Assembly (NCBI GenBank): GCA_913065025.1
Contig: CAJYAP010000007.1
Span: 1-40,500 of the forward strand
Source: an uncultured Gammaproteobacteria bacterium
Lineage (GTDB): Bacteria; Pseudomonadota; Gammaproteobacteria; Poriferisulfidales; GCA-002705445
Direction of reading: 5' to 3'
DNA: 40,500 nt
Shown here: positions 9,335 to 18,387 of the stretch, piece after piece
How the letters are laid out: every line of letters starts with the position of its first letter
How positions within the stretch are numbered: position 1 is the stretch's first letter
The notes under the pieces: generated by a model
The model's input: the letters and a program-made list of their open reading frames with translations, nothing else
Databases searched by the model: none
Told to the model about the DNA's origin: nothing
Translations under genes and position numbers: made by a program

Positions 9335-10531
9335 TTGAGATACATGATATCAGAAAAAAAATACTCGTTATTAGTTAACTTATTATTACAAGTAATGTTT
9401 GTAGGTATCCTTCTTGGCTTATTTAGGACTGCTGTACCAGCCTTATCTGAAAGCATCTTCAACGTCCCAAAAAACTCTTTTATTTTTTTATCGATGTTTA
9501 TTATTGCCTTTGGGATAATCAAAGGTGTAGCAAACTATTACGCAGGTATCCTTGCTGATAAATATAATAGAAAAAGTGTTCTTTTGGCTGGTTGGCTCAT
9601 TGCTATTCCAGTTCCATTTATAATATATTTTGCAACAAACTGGTATTACATAATACTTGCAACATTTATTATTGGTATTAATCAAGGTCTCACATGGTCG
9701 GTAACTCAAATAGCAAGTGTTGATATCACTAAAAATGATAGAAGAGGTTTTGCTGTAGGTCTTAATGAATTCTCAGGTTATTTTGGAGTAGCGATTGGCG
9801 GAATATTAGTAAGCTATATGACATCAATACTGCCAATTAAAATAGCGCTATTTTCTTTTAGTATAATATTTATTTTAATAGCGCTTTTATATTGTATATT
9901 TTTAATCGAAGATACAAAAAAATTTGCAAATATTTCAAATAATGAAAATCCAAAAAATATCTTTTTTTATGTTACGTGGAAAAATAAAAAACTCTTTGCA
10001 TATTCACAAGCAGGCCATGTTGAGAAATTTGTTGATACATGTATATGGATTTTTTTTCCAATATACTTATTTAATAATGGAATAACTTTGATAGAGATAA
10101 GTTATATAGTTGGCACTTATGCTGTTACGTGGGGTATTCTACAAATATTTTCAGGTTTGTATTCTGATTATGTAGGAAGAAATTTATTAATTATATCAGG
10201 AATGTTAATTTGCTCGATTTCTCTACCAATGTGTCTGTTAAGTTTAGAATTTAGCTGGTGGATCATGTGTAGTATTTTCTTGGGTTTTGGAATGGCATTG
10301 TTATACCCTTCTATAAGTTCAGCTGTAAACGATAATTGTGAAGATAATTGGAGAGCAACTGGGATTGGAATATACAGGTTTTGGAGAGATACTGGTTATG
10401 CCTCAGGTGCATTAGGATTAGGAATTGTAACTAGCTTTTTAAATATAGAATCAGGATTTATATTTGTATCATTCAGTATGCTAGTGTCAACTTTAATATT
10501 AATTTTAATAATAAAAAAAAATGAGTACTAA
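9335..10531 (+). CDS. MFS transporter
   Basis: About 12 hydrophobic segments; GILADKYNRKSVLLAGWL and GLYSDYVGRNLLIISGML (MFS loop motifs). Confidence 0.85.
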   Translation: MRYMISEKKYSLLVNLLLQVMFVGILLGLFRTAVPALSESIFNVPKNSFIFLSMFIIAFGIIKGVANYYAGILADKYNRKSVLLAGWLIAIPVPFIIYFATNWYYIILATFIIGINQGLTWSVTQIASVDITKNDRRGFAVGLNEFSGYFGVAIGGILVSYMTSILPIKIALFSFSIIFILIALLYCIFLIEDTKKFANISNNENPKNIFFYVTWKNKKLFAYSQAGHVEKFVDTCIWIFFPIYLFNNGITLIEISYIVGTYAVTWGILQIFSGLYSDYVGRNLLIISGMLICSISLPMCLLSLEFSWWIMCSIFLGFGMALLYPSISSAVNDNCEDNWRATGIGIYRFWRDTGYASGALGLGIVTSFLNIESGFIFVSFSMLVSTLILILIIKKNEY

Positions 10532-10898
10532 ACTAAATAAAAATGTATTTGGTGAAACTATAGAAGTATGTAGCAAAGAAACTATGACTGGCTATTTGAG
10601 AAGTGGATCATGTGAAACTCTAGATGATGATGTTGGCAGCCATACTGTATGTGCAAAAGTTACAAATAAATTTCTTGAGTATTCTAAAAGTAAAGGTAAT
10701 GATCTAATCACACCCAGACCTGAATTTGATTTCCCAGGATTAAAAGAAGGTGATAAATGGTGTGTATGTGCTATGCGTTGGCTAGAGGCTTTGAATGATA
10801 ATGTTGCACCTCCAATAGTAATTAAGAGTACAAATATCTTAGCTTTAGAAATTATAGATATCGATTTATTGAAAAAACATGCAATAGATTTATCTTAA
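10521..10898 (+). CDS. DUF2237 family protein
   Basis: NVFGETIEVCSKETMTGYLRSGSCETLDDDVGSHTVCA...FLEYSKSKGNDLITPRPEFDFPGLKEGDKWCVCAMRWLEA is characteristic of DUF2237. Confidence 0.88.
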   Translation: MSTKLNKNVFGETIEVCSKETMTGYLRSGSCETLDDDVGSHTVCAKVTNKFLEYSKSKGNDLITPRPEFDFPGLKEGDKWCVCAMRWLEALNDNVAPPIVIKSTNILALEIIDIDLLKKHAIDLS

Positions 10899-11629
10899 AA
10901 AAGAAATATTTTTTTATGTATTATCTCGTAAGCCTCGTTAGCAAGTTCTTTTCTTTCTTTATTAGGAATAATCTCCTCAAAAATTGATACTTCAGTATGT
11001 ATACCATTTAGTTTCAAAATATTTATTATAGAATCTATAAAAGTAATCTCCCCATAGTACGCAGGTGCAGATGTAAATTTATTATTTTTAAAATACCTTA
11101 TGCATATAGGCAAAATGTTTTTATTTGAATTAATTGCAATCTGAAATAAATTACTTTTAAACCTTAAGAGCCTTGCTCCATCTGTTGAGCTTCCTTCAGG
11201 GAAGATGCAAATATGTTCACTATTTAATAAATCATTATCGATTGAATTTGTAATATTTTTAACATCTGAGGGTTTTTTTCTATTAATAAATATTGTATTT
11301 GTTTGTGACGCAAGAAAACCAATGAAGGGCCATTTCTTTACATCATCTTTAGCTATAAAAACCATTGGATGCAAAGAGTTATAAATAATAATGTCTAGCC
11401 ATGATATGTGATTAGAAAATATTAGAAAGCAATTATTTTTAAAATGATTTATTAAAGTTTTTTTATCAAGAATTTTAACATTTAAAATAATTAGGAGTAT
11501 TTCTGACCATTTTCTGATAATTAAATTCTTTAGATTTTTATTATTAGTGATAAATAGCAACGATATAATACACCCGAATATTATATGCATAAATATAAGA
11601 AATAATTTAATGTAGACCATGAAAGGCAT
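10895..11629 (-). CDS. Lysophospholipid / lyso-ornithine acyltransferase (PlsC/OlsA-like)
   Basis: Acyltransferase motifs NHISWLDII (HX4D), FPEGSSTDG; N-terminal hydrophobic segment; divergent from an OlsB-like gene. Confidence 0.82.
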   Translation of the reverse strand: MPFMVYIKLFLIFMHIIFGCIISLLFITNNKNLKNLIIRKWSEILLIILNVKILDKKTLINHFKNNCFLIFSNHISWLDIIIYNSLHPMVFIAKDDVKKWPFIGFLASQTNTIFINRKKPSDVKNITNSIDNDLLNSEHICIFPEGSSTDGARLLRFKSNLFQIAINSNKNILPICIRYFKNNKFTSAPAYYGEITFIDSIINILKLNGIHTEVSIFEEIIPNKERKELANEAYEIIHKKIFLF

Positions 11630-11750
11630 TATATATCAATTTTTTTGTAAACAAATCGTGTAATAGAAATGTCACTAAAAAAAAATATTTTTGTAATATT
11701 TCAATATTATCATATTTATTCATATAAAAACCTCTTTAAGGAGAAAATAT

Positions 11751-12554
11751 ATGAGACAAATATTACCTCAAAAAAATTCATTTTTGAAAACCCAAGCATT
11801 CTTTCATAAAACAAAATATTTTTTTTCAAAAAATAAAATACAGGAAAATATACCGCAAATATATGCAACATGGGCAAAGACAAAGAAAGACATAAAAGAA
11901 GTACAAAAATTAAGATATAAAGTCTTTGCTAAAGAGATGGGTGCTAAAATTCCAGGAAGAATAGACAAAGACATTTATGATGATTTTTGCGATCATTTGA
12001 TGATACGAGACGCATTTAATGGAAAAGTTGTTGGAACCTATAGAGTCTTAACACAAGAAAATAAGAAAAAAATTGGGAGTTTTTATACTGAGTCAGAATT
12101 TAAATTAAATAAGTTAATTACTGATAATGAAAGTGTAGTTGAATTAGGCAGAGCATGTGTGCATAAAGATTATAGAAATGGTGCTGTAATTATTTCGTTA
12201 TGGAGTGAGTTAGGTAAATTTATGAAAGCTAATAATTATGAGAAGATGATTGGATGCTCAAGCATATCTTTATTAGACGGCGGTCAATATGCTTCTGATG
12301 TTTATAATTATTTATCTATACAAAACAAAATTAATTATAATTATGGAATAGAGCCAAAAAGATCATTTGACGTTCTCAAGTATTCTAAAAAACAAAATGT
12401 TCAGCTACCTTCATTATTAAAAGGATATATTCGAATAGGCGCTGAAGTTTGTGGAAATCCTGCATATGATGAAAATTTTAGAACAGCTGACTTTTTTACA
12501 TTATTTGATATAAATAAAATAAATGAAAAGTATGCAAAAAGGTTTTTGAAGTAA
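11751..12554 (+). CDS. GNAT-like N-acyltransferase, OlsB (ornithine lipid)-type
   Basis: LRYKVFAKEMGAKIPGRIDKDIYDDFCDHLMIRD...VVGTYRVL...VELGRACVHKDYRNGAVI...YIRIGAEVCGNPAYDENFRTADFFTLF matches the OlsB/COG3176 pattern. Confidence 0.8.
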   Translation: MRQILPQKNSFLKTQAFFHKTKYFFSKNKIQENIPQIYATWAKTKKDIKEVQKLRYKVFAKEMGAKIPGRIDKDIYDDFCDHLMIRDAFNGKVVGTYRVLTQENKKKIGSFYTESEFKLNKLITDNESVVELGRACVHKDYRNGAVIISLWSELGKFMKANNYEKMIGCSSISLLDGGQYASDVYNYLSIQNKINYNYGIEPKRSFDVLKYSKKQNVQLPSLLKGYIRIGAEVCGNPAYDENFRTADFFTLFDINKINEKYAKRFLK

Positions 12555-12568
12555 CAATATTCTATCAA

Positions 12569-12644
12569 TGGTGGCTCGGGGCAGAATCGAACTGCCGACA
12601 CGAGGATTTTCAGTCCACTGCTCTACCAACTGAGCTACCAAGCC
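12569..12644 (-). tRNA. tRNA-Phe (anticodon GAA)
   Basis: Reverse complement GGCTTGG-TA-GCTCAGTTGGTAGAGC-A-GTGGACTGAAAATCCTC-GTGTC-GGCAGTTCGATTCTGCC-CCGAGCC-A-CCA: acceptor stem pairs, T-loop TTCGATT, anticodon loop CTGAAAA, CCA encoded. One T-T mismatch in the anticodon stem. Confidence 0.96.
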
Positions 12645-12853
12645 ATTAATATTAATAATAAATTTAGAAAAAAGTGAGTATACACTAATGGACTCATAGA
12701 TGAAGTTAAGATTTAAATATATTATTAAAGAAAATACAGCAAAGAATAGAAAGTATTAGTATTTTATTATATTTAAATTAATAAGAATTCTTATAATTAA
12801 AATAAAAAATAGTTTTATAATCAATAGCTTATATTATGAAATTTGCATATATT

Positions 12854-12882
12854 TTGCTTGTAATTAAGGGTTTATTTTTATA
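12854..12882 (+). promoter_or_regulatory. Candidate sigma70-type promoter for proteorhodopsin
   Basis: TTGCTT (12854-12859), 17 nt, TTTATA (12877-12882), in the 305-bp gap upstream of the rhodopsin gene. Weak evidence because the region is very AT-rich. Confidence 0.35.
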
Positions 12883-12949
12883 TTTAAATCCTTAGAATGT
12901 GAGTGTAGTTAAAAAAATATATATTAAAATAACTCGAGGATAAAACGAT

Positions 12950-13726
12950 ATGATTAAATTATTAGATTTTAGCAAAAAACTTTTTGCATCACTTCTAGTA
13001 GTAATCGCTTTACCAACATTAGCATTAGCAGGTGGGCACGGCGGTGCTCTTGATACTGGTGATTCGGTTGGGATTACTTTCTGGATAATTTCTATAGCAA
13101 TGGTTGCATCTACAGTATTTTTTATTGTGGAGCGCGATAGAGTAAGTGCAAAATGGAAAACATCATTAACTGTAGCCGGCTTAATTACTTTAATAGCTGC
13201 TGTACACTATTTCTATATGAGAGAAGTATGGGTGTCTACAGGTGATTCACCAACTGTATTTAGATATATAGATTGGTTACTAACTGTACCTTTACAAATG
13301 ATTGAGTTCTACTTAATCCTAGCTGCTGTAACAGCAGTTTCTGCTGGCGTTTTCTGGAGACTATTAATTGGTACTCTTGTAATGCTTATAGGTGGTTTTG
13401 CGGGTGAAGCTGGAATGATGTCTCATATGACAGGTTTCATTATTGGAATGATTGGTTGGTTATACATTCTTTATGAAATCTTTGCTGGTGAAGCTTCTAA
13501 AGCAAATGCTTCTAGTGGAAGTGCAGCATGTCAAACAGCGTTTGGTGCAATGCGTTTAATTGTAACTGTTGGTTGGGCTATCTATCCACTAGGATATTTC
13601 TTAGGATACTTAGCTGGCGGTACAGACCCAGCAACTGTTAATATAGTTTATAACTTAGCTGATTTTGTTAACAAAATCGCGTTTGGTGTAGTTATATGGG
13701 CAGCAGCTGTTAAAGAATCTGCGTAA
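12950..13726 (+). CDS. Proteorhodopsin (DTE-type light-driven proton pump, Q at tuning position)
   Basis: Signal peptide MIKLLDFSKKLFASLLVVIALPTLALA; helix C RYIDWLLTVPLQMIEFYLIL (D97, T101, Q105, E108 by proteorhodopsin numbering); helix G NLADFVNKIAFGVVIW (retinal Lys). Confidence 0.98.
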   Translation: MIKLLDFSKKLFASLLVVIALPTLALAGGHGGALDTGDSVGITFWIISIAMVASTVFFIVERDRVSAKWKTSLTVAGLITLIAAVHYFYMREVWVSTGDSPTVFRYIDWLLTVPLQMIEFYLILAAVTAVSAGVFWRLLIGTLVMLIGGFAGEAGMMSHMTGFIIGMIGWLYILYEIFAGEASKANASSGSAACQTAFGAMRLIVTVGWAIYPLGYFLGYLAGGTDPATVNIVYNLADFVNKIAFGVVIWAAAVKESA

Positions 13727-13750
13727 GTAGAATTCTTAATAAGTTTAACT

Positions 13751-13782
13751 AAAGGCTCGCTGTAACTAGTGAGCCTTTTTTA
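13751..13782 (+). terminator. Rho-independent terminator after proteorhodopsin
   Basis: AAAGGCTCGCT-gtaact-AGTGAGCCTTTTTT: 11-bp stem (one G.U), 6-nt loop, T-tract. Confidence 0.85.
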
Positions 13783-13797
13783 TTTCCTAGTATTTTT

Positions 13798-15273
13798 ATG
13801 AAAAAAATTATTATCATTGGATCTGGTTTTGGTGGCCTTTCAATTACTTCAAGATTACGAAGTAAAGGTTTTGATACAACATTAATAGAAAAGCATGGTG
13901 ATCTTGGTGGAAGAGCAAGAACATTCTTGCATAACAATTATAAGTATGATGCTGGCCCTACTGTTATAACAGCACCATATTTAATAGATGAGCTTTTTTC
14001 AATACATTCTGAAAAGTTAAGTGATTATGTAAACTTACTACCAGTAAAGCCATGGTATAGATTTTTATTTGAAAATGGAGAATATCTTGATTATGGAGAT
14101 AAATTAAGTACTACGGTTAAAGAAATAAAATTAAAATATGGATATGAAAATGCAAAGTCATATTTAAAATTAGTAAAGCATAGTAAAAGAATTTTTAATA
14201 AAGCCTTTATTGAGCTTTCCGACGAACCTTTTGAAAGCCTTGGTAGCATGGTAAAACATCTTCCGGAATTAATCAGAATAAGATTTGATAGGTCCGTTTA
14301 TCAGGCTGTAGATAAATACATAGGCAACAAAAATTTAAATCAGGCATTAAGTATGCACCCATTGTTAGTTGGTGGAAATCCATACAGTACAACATCAATA
14401 TATCTATTAATACAATATTTAGAGTGGAAATGGGGAGTATTTTACGCAGAAGGCGGTACAGGAAAAATAGTGGATGGTTTAGAGAAGCTTTTATTAAATA
14501 AAGATGTTGAGATAAAGAAAAATACGGAAGCGCATAAAATAATTGTAAGTAAAAATAAAGTTATAGGTGTTGAAACGAATGAAGGAATTATTAGTTGCGA
14601 TGCTGTTGTATGTAATTCTGACCCTACATATACATACAAAAATTTACTTGGATACAAACCTAATAAAATATCTAATAATTTTAACTTAAAACATTCAATG
14701 AGTTTATTTGTATTATATTTTTCTACTAAAAAAATCTATAAAGACGTAAAGCACCATACAATAGTATTTAGTAAGAGACACTATGAGTTACTAAATGATA
14801 TTTTTAATAAAAAAATATTTGTTAATGATCCTAGCTTATATCTTCATAGGCCCGGAGCAACTGATTCTTCTATGATACAAAATAATAATGACACATTTTA
14901 TGTTTTAGCTCCTGTACCTAATAACTTAAGTAATATTAACTGGGATGAAAGAGGAGATGAGCTATCATCTATAATAATTGATACATTACAAGAAAAAATT
15001 ATGCCAGAATTGTCCAAAAATATAGTGGATAGTTTTTACATAACTCCAAATTATTTCGAGAATGAATTAAATACTTATGCTGGAAGTGGTTTTGGAATAC
15101 AGCCAATTTTTACGCAATCCGCATATTTTAGATATGGGAATAAAGCGAAAGAAACAAAAGGGTTATATTTTGTGGGTGCAAGCACTCATCCAGGAGCAGG
15201 AGTCCCTGGTGTATTATCAACAGCAAAAGTAACTGAGAAATTAATTTTAAGAGATTATGGGGATAGTAAATAA
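13798..15273 (+). CDS. crtI: Phytoene desaturase (CrtI family)
   Basis: IIIGSGFGGLSITSRLRSKGFDTTLIEKHGDLGGRARTF; GLYFVGASTHPGAGVPGVLSTAKVT C-terminal CrtI signature. Confidence 0.96.
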   Translation: MKKIIIIGSGFGGLSITSRLRSKGFDTTLIEKHGDLGGRARTFLHNNYKYDAGPTVITAPYLIDELFSIHSEKLSDYVNLLPVKPWYRFLFENGEYLDYGDKLSTTVKEIKLKYGYENAKSYLKLVKHSKRIFNKAFIELSDEPFESLGSMVKHLPELIRIRFDRSVYQAVDKYIGNKNLNQALSMHPLLVGGNPYSTTSIYLLIQYLEWKWGVFYAEGGTGKIVDGLEKLLLNKDVEIKKNTEAHKIIVSKNKVIGVETNEGIISCDAVVCNSDPTYTYKNLLGYKPNKISNNFNLKHSMSLFVLYFSTKKIYKDVKHHTIVFSKRHYELLNDIFNKKIFVNDPSLYLHRPGATDSSMIQNNNDTFYVLAPVPNNLSNINWDERGDELSSIIIDTLQEKIMPELSKNIVDSFYITPNYFENELNTYAGSGFGIQPIFTQSAYFRYGNKAKETKGLYFVGASTHPGAGVPGVLSTAKVTEKLILRDYGDSK

Positions 15274-16108
15274 CAAAGATATAATATATCAGAATAGTAA
15301 ATCTTTCTTCTGGGCAAGTAAGTTTTTACCTAAAGGCACCTTAGAAAAAGTAATAAATATTTATTCGTTCTGCAGAATTCAAGATGACATAGTTGACGAG
15401 GGATTGTTAATTGAAAATTCAAAGGAAGCTTTAGAGTTAAAAGCAATAATAAAATCATATGGCATTAGTGAAGAATTAATAAGTGAATTAATAGATGGAA
15501 TTAATTCTGATATAAATTTTACAAGATATAAAGATAATGCAGAATTGCTAAGATATTGTTATAAAGTTGCTGGTGCTGTAGGACTTATGATGCTTAGTGC
15601 TTTAGAGATAAAAGCAAAAGATGCAAGATATTTTGCAATAGATTTAGGTATAGCAATGCAGCTTACAAATATATCAAGAGATATAGTTCAAGATTATAAG
15701 AAAAATAGAATTTATTTGCCAGAAAATACTGGAATAGATAAAATTTGTATGAGCAATATGACAGATCAAAATCAAAAAAAAATACAAAAAACCGTTAAAA
15801 ACCTATTAATAAAAGCAGATATTTTTTATAAAAGCTCACTAAATGGTATGAGATTTATACCAATACAATCAAGAATATCCATACTCATAGCTTTGAGAAT
15901 ATATCAGGCTATAGGTAAAAAAATAAGAAATACTGGATTAATGTTCTTACATGAAAATATTTATGTATCTAAAAAAGAAAAATTATTTATAGTAATTAAA
16001 ACAATATTTGAATTTTTAATATTTTTTTTAATACCTTTATTTAGAAAAAAACATAATAAATATCTTCATGAATCACTTATAGGATTACTTGATGTTAATG
16101 CAAAATAA
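15257..16108 (+). CDS. crtB: Phytoene synthase
   Basis: NIYSFCRIQDDIVDEG and AIDLGIAMQLTNISRDIVQDYKKNRIYLP (prenyl Asp-rich motifs); located between crtI and crtY. Confidence 0.95.
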   Translation: MGIVNNKDIIYQNSKSFFWASKFLPKGTLEKVINIYSFCRIQDDIVDEGLLIENSKEALELKAIIKSYGISEELISELIDGINSDINFTRYKDNAELLRYCYKVAGAVGLMMLSALEIKAKDARYFAIDLGIAMQLTNISRDIVQDYKKNRIYLPENTGIDKICMSNMTDQNQKKIQKTVKNLLIKADIFYKSSLNGMRFIPIQSRISILIALRIYQAIGKKIRNTGLMFLHENIYVSKKEKLFIVIKTIFEFLIFFLIPLFRKKHNKYLHESLIGLLDVNAK

Positions 16109-17228
16109 CTATGATTATATTATTATCGGGGCAGGTTGCGCAGGCTTAAGCTTAGCATACAGATTGTTAAATAAGAGTCATACAGTTTGTATAATTGAAT
16201 CTAGTGATGATATTAATAAAAGAAATAAATTATGGTCTTTTTGGGATACATATGAGACGCCTTTTAATCATTTAATTAAAAAGAAATGGAAAAATTTATT
16301 GATCAGCAATGAAAATGAATCAATAAAAATAAATTGTGAAGATTATAATTATCAAAGTATAAGTTCATTAGATTTCAATAATTTCATTTTAGATAAAATT
16401 AATACTAGCAGTAATATTGATATTTTATTTTCTTTAGAGGTTAAACAAATAGTTAAAAAAAATAGTGATGTTGTAGTAATTACAGATAAAGATGAATACT
16501 TTTGTAGTCATGTATTTGATAGTAGACCAAATAATAAAAAAACATTTATGAAGCAGCAATTTTTTGGAGCTTACATAAAATCAAAAGAAGATATTTTTGA
16601 TGATAAACTTGCTGCTTTTATGGAATTTACAACTATAAAAAATAAATTTCACTTCAATTATATTCTTCCGTTCTCAAAAAATATGGCATTAATAGAATCT
16701 ACATTCTTCTCTTGCAATGAAGAAAAAAAATTGCTTAATAAGGAATATATAAATGAATATATGAGGGAAAAATATGGTGATAAGGAATATGTTATAGAAA
16801 AAACAGAGTTTGGGTCTATACCTATGGACATAGGAATAAATAGCCTATCAGAGCGATTTATAACAAAAATAGGGTCTTTTTCTGGGGCAACTAGAGCAAG
16901 TACAGGATACACATTTATAAATATTCAAAGGCAAATGGATTACCTTATGAAGATAATCCCAAACATTCAAAAAAATAAGATTAATAAACATTTTCATAAA
17001 TTTATTCTAAGAAAAATGGATAGTATTTTTCTAAGAATTATTTCTAGAAATCCAGATTATATGAAAATTGCTTTGATGGATCTATTTAGAACAAGTTCGC
17101 ATAAAGCGCAAATTAGATTTCTTTCAGATATGCCTAGTATTTTTGATATTATGAAAATAATATTTTATCTACCTAAATTAAAATTTTTATTATACGCGTT
17201 AGGGATAAGAGAAAAAAATGATAAATAA
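16089..17228 (+). CDS. crtY: Lycopene beta-cyclase
   Basis: YDYIIIGAGCAGLSLAYRL; LWSFWDT; GSFSGATRASTGYTFINIQRQ; CrtY family. Confidence 0.93.
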   Translation: MMLMQNNYDYIIIGAGCAGLSLAYRLLNKSHTVCIIESSDDINKRNKLWSFWDTYETPFNHLIKKKWKNLLISNENESIKINCEDYNYQSISSLDFNNFILDKINTSSNIDILFSLEVKQIVKKNSDVVVITDKDEYFCSHVFDSRPNNKKTFMKQQFFGAYIKSKEDIFDDKLAAFMEFTTIKNKFHFNYILPFSKNMALIESTFFSCNEEKKLLNKEYINEYMREKYGDKEYVIEKTEFGSIPMDIGINSLSERFITKIGSFSGATRASTGYTFINIQRQMDYLMKIIPNIQKNKINKHFHKFILRKMDSIFLRIISRNPDYMKIALMDLFRTSSHKAQIRFLSDMPSIFDIMKIIFYLPKLKFLLYALGIREKNDK

Positions 17229-18117
17229 AATAAATAATTTTCAAAAAGGGTTATTTATTATATTGAGTACTTTTAGCTTAATATTTCTTCAATATTCTAA
17301 TCTAGCAAATAATCTAAATAATCAGATATATTTACTATTTTTTTTAGTATCTTTAATCGGCATACCGCATGGTTTTTTTGATTTCTCAATAGGTAAAATA
17401 ATATTTAAAAAGTATGCAAGATTTTGGTCATTATATTTTGTTACTATCTATATTTTCATTACTTTTGCATATTTTATAGCATGGTTTATTATTCCTGGAA
17501 TATCATTAATATTCTTCTTATTTATAGCTGCCTATCATTTTGGATTTGAAGATTATAACTATTTTAAAAATGGAAAAACTATATATATTAATATTAATAT
17601 TTTTATTAAAGGATTGATCATAGTTTTCACACCAATATTATTTCATTTTGATAATGTGAACTATTTATTTTATTTACTAATTGGGTATGGTGTTTCTGGA
17701 ATAGAATTCAGTTTAACTCAAAAGACATTATTTATATTTTTATCAATATCTCATATAATTTTTGAAAAAGATAAAAATTATCTTCATAAATTTGAGGGTT
17801 TATTTTGTTTTGGAAATTTCATCTTACTTCCACCGTTGATATCTTTTACATTGTATTTTTGTTTTTTACATTCAGCTAGACATTTTATAGAATCAATTTA
17901 TATAACGAAGCTTATGCCAGATAATTTTACTATTAAAGGGTTTTTAATTTTTATTATAATTTGTTCTTTATTCTTTTCATTGGCATCTGTTACATTGATT
18001 TCAAATATTTATGAGATATCTATCAATGAGACTATAATTAAATATATTTTTATTATTTTAGCTTGTTTGACACTTCCACATATGATTTTTAACATGTGGC
18101 CTTACGATAAAAAATAA
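17218..18117 (+). CDS. blh: Beta-carotene 15,15'-dioxygenase (Brp/Blh family), retinal-forming
   Basis: Polytopic; GIPHGFFDFSIGKIIF, AAYHFGFEDYNY, FCFLHSARHFIESI, LTLPHMIFNMW: conserved His motifs of Brp/Blh; last gene of the crt cluster. Confidence 0.92.
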   Translation: MINKINNFQKGLFIILSTFSLIFLQYSNLANNLNNQIYLLFFLVSLIGIPHGFFDFSIGKIIFKKYARFWSLYFVTIYIFITFAYFIAWFIIPGISLIFFLFIAAYHFGFEDYNYFKNGKTIYININIFIKGLIIVFTPILFHFDNVNYLFYLLIGYGVSGIEFSLTQKTLFIFLSISHIIFEKDKNYLHKFEGLFCFGNFILLPPLISFTLYFCFLHSARHFIESIYITKLMPDNFTIKGFLIFIIICSLFFSLASVTLISNIYEISINETIIKYIFIILACLTLPHMIFNMWPYDKK

Positions 18118-18123
18118 TTAATA

Positions 18124-18387
18124 TTACTCGGGCTTGAAGTCTTTTGGTACTTCAGACCCTTCTCCAAAAAAAAACTTTTCCATTTCTTCTTCAAGAAAAG
18201 TTCTGGCTTTTGGTTCAATTGGGGTTAATCTATATTCATTTATAAGCATTGTCATATGTTTTAGCCAAAGGGCCCAAGCTTCTTTTGATATATTTTCAAA
18301 AACTTTTTCCCCTAATTCTCCTGGATAAGTTGGTCTCTCAAGACCTTCTAGCTCTTTTTTAAGCTTTAAGCACATTACCATTCGCAT
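18124..18387 (-). CDS. yggX: Oxidative damage protection / Fe(2+)-trafficking protein YggX
   Basis: [48 protein letters not shown]; adjacent to mutY as in E. coli. Confidence 0.95.
   Translation of the reverse strand: MRMVMCLKLKKELEGLERPTYPGELGEKVFENISKEAWALWLKHMTMLINEYRLTPIEPKARTFLEEEMEKFFFGEGSEVPKDFKPE

Noticed and set aside
11630-11750. Pho box between the olsA- and olsB-like genes (TTGTAAACAAATCGTGTAAT)
   Set aside because: Repeat spacing and sequence do not fit the CTGTCAT-N4-CTGTCAT consensus well enough; AT-rich background makes weak matches likely.
18118-18123. Bidirectional terminator between blh and yggX
   Set aside because: Only 6 nt separate the stop codons, and no hairpin with a T-tract is visible.
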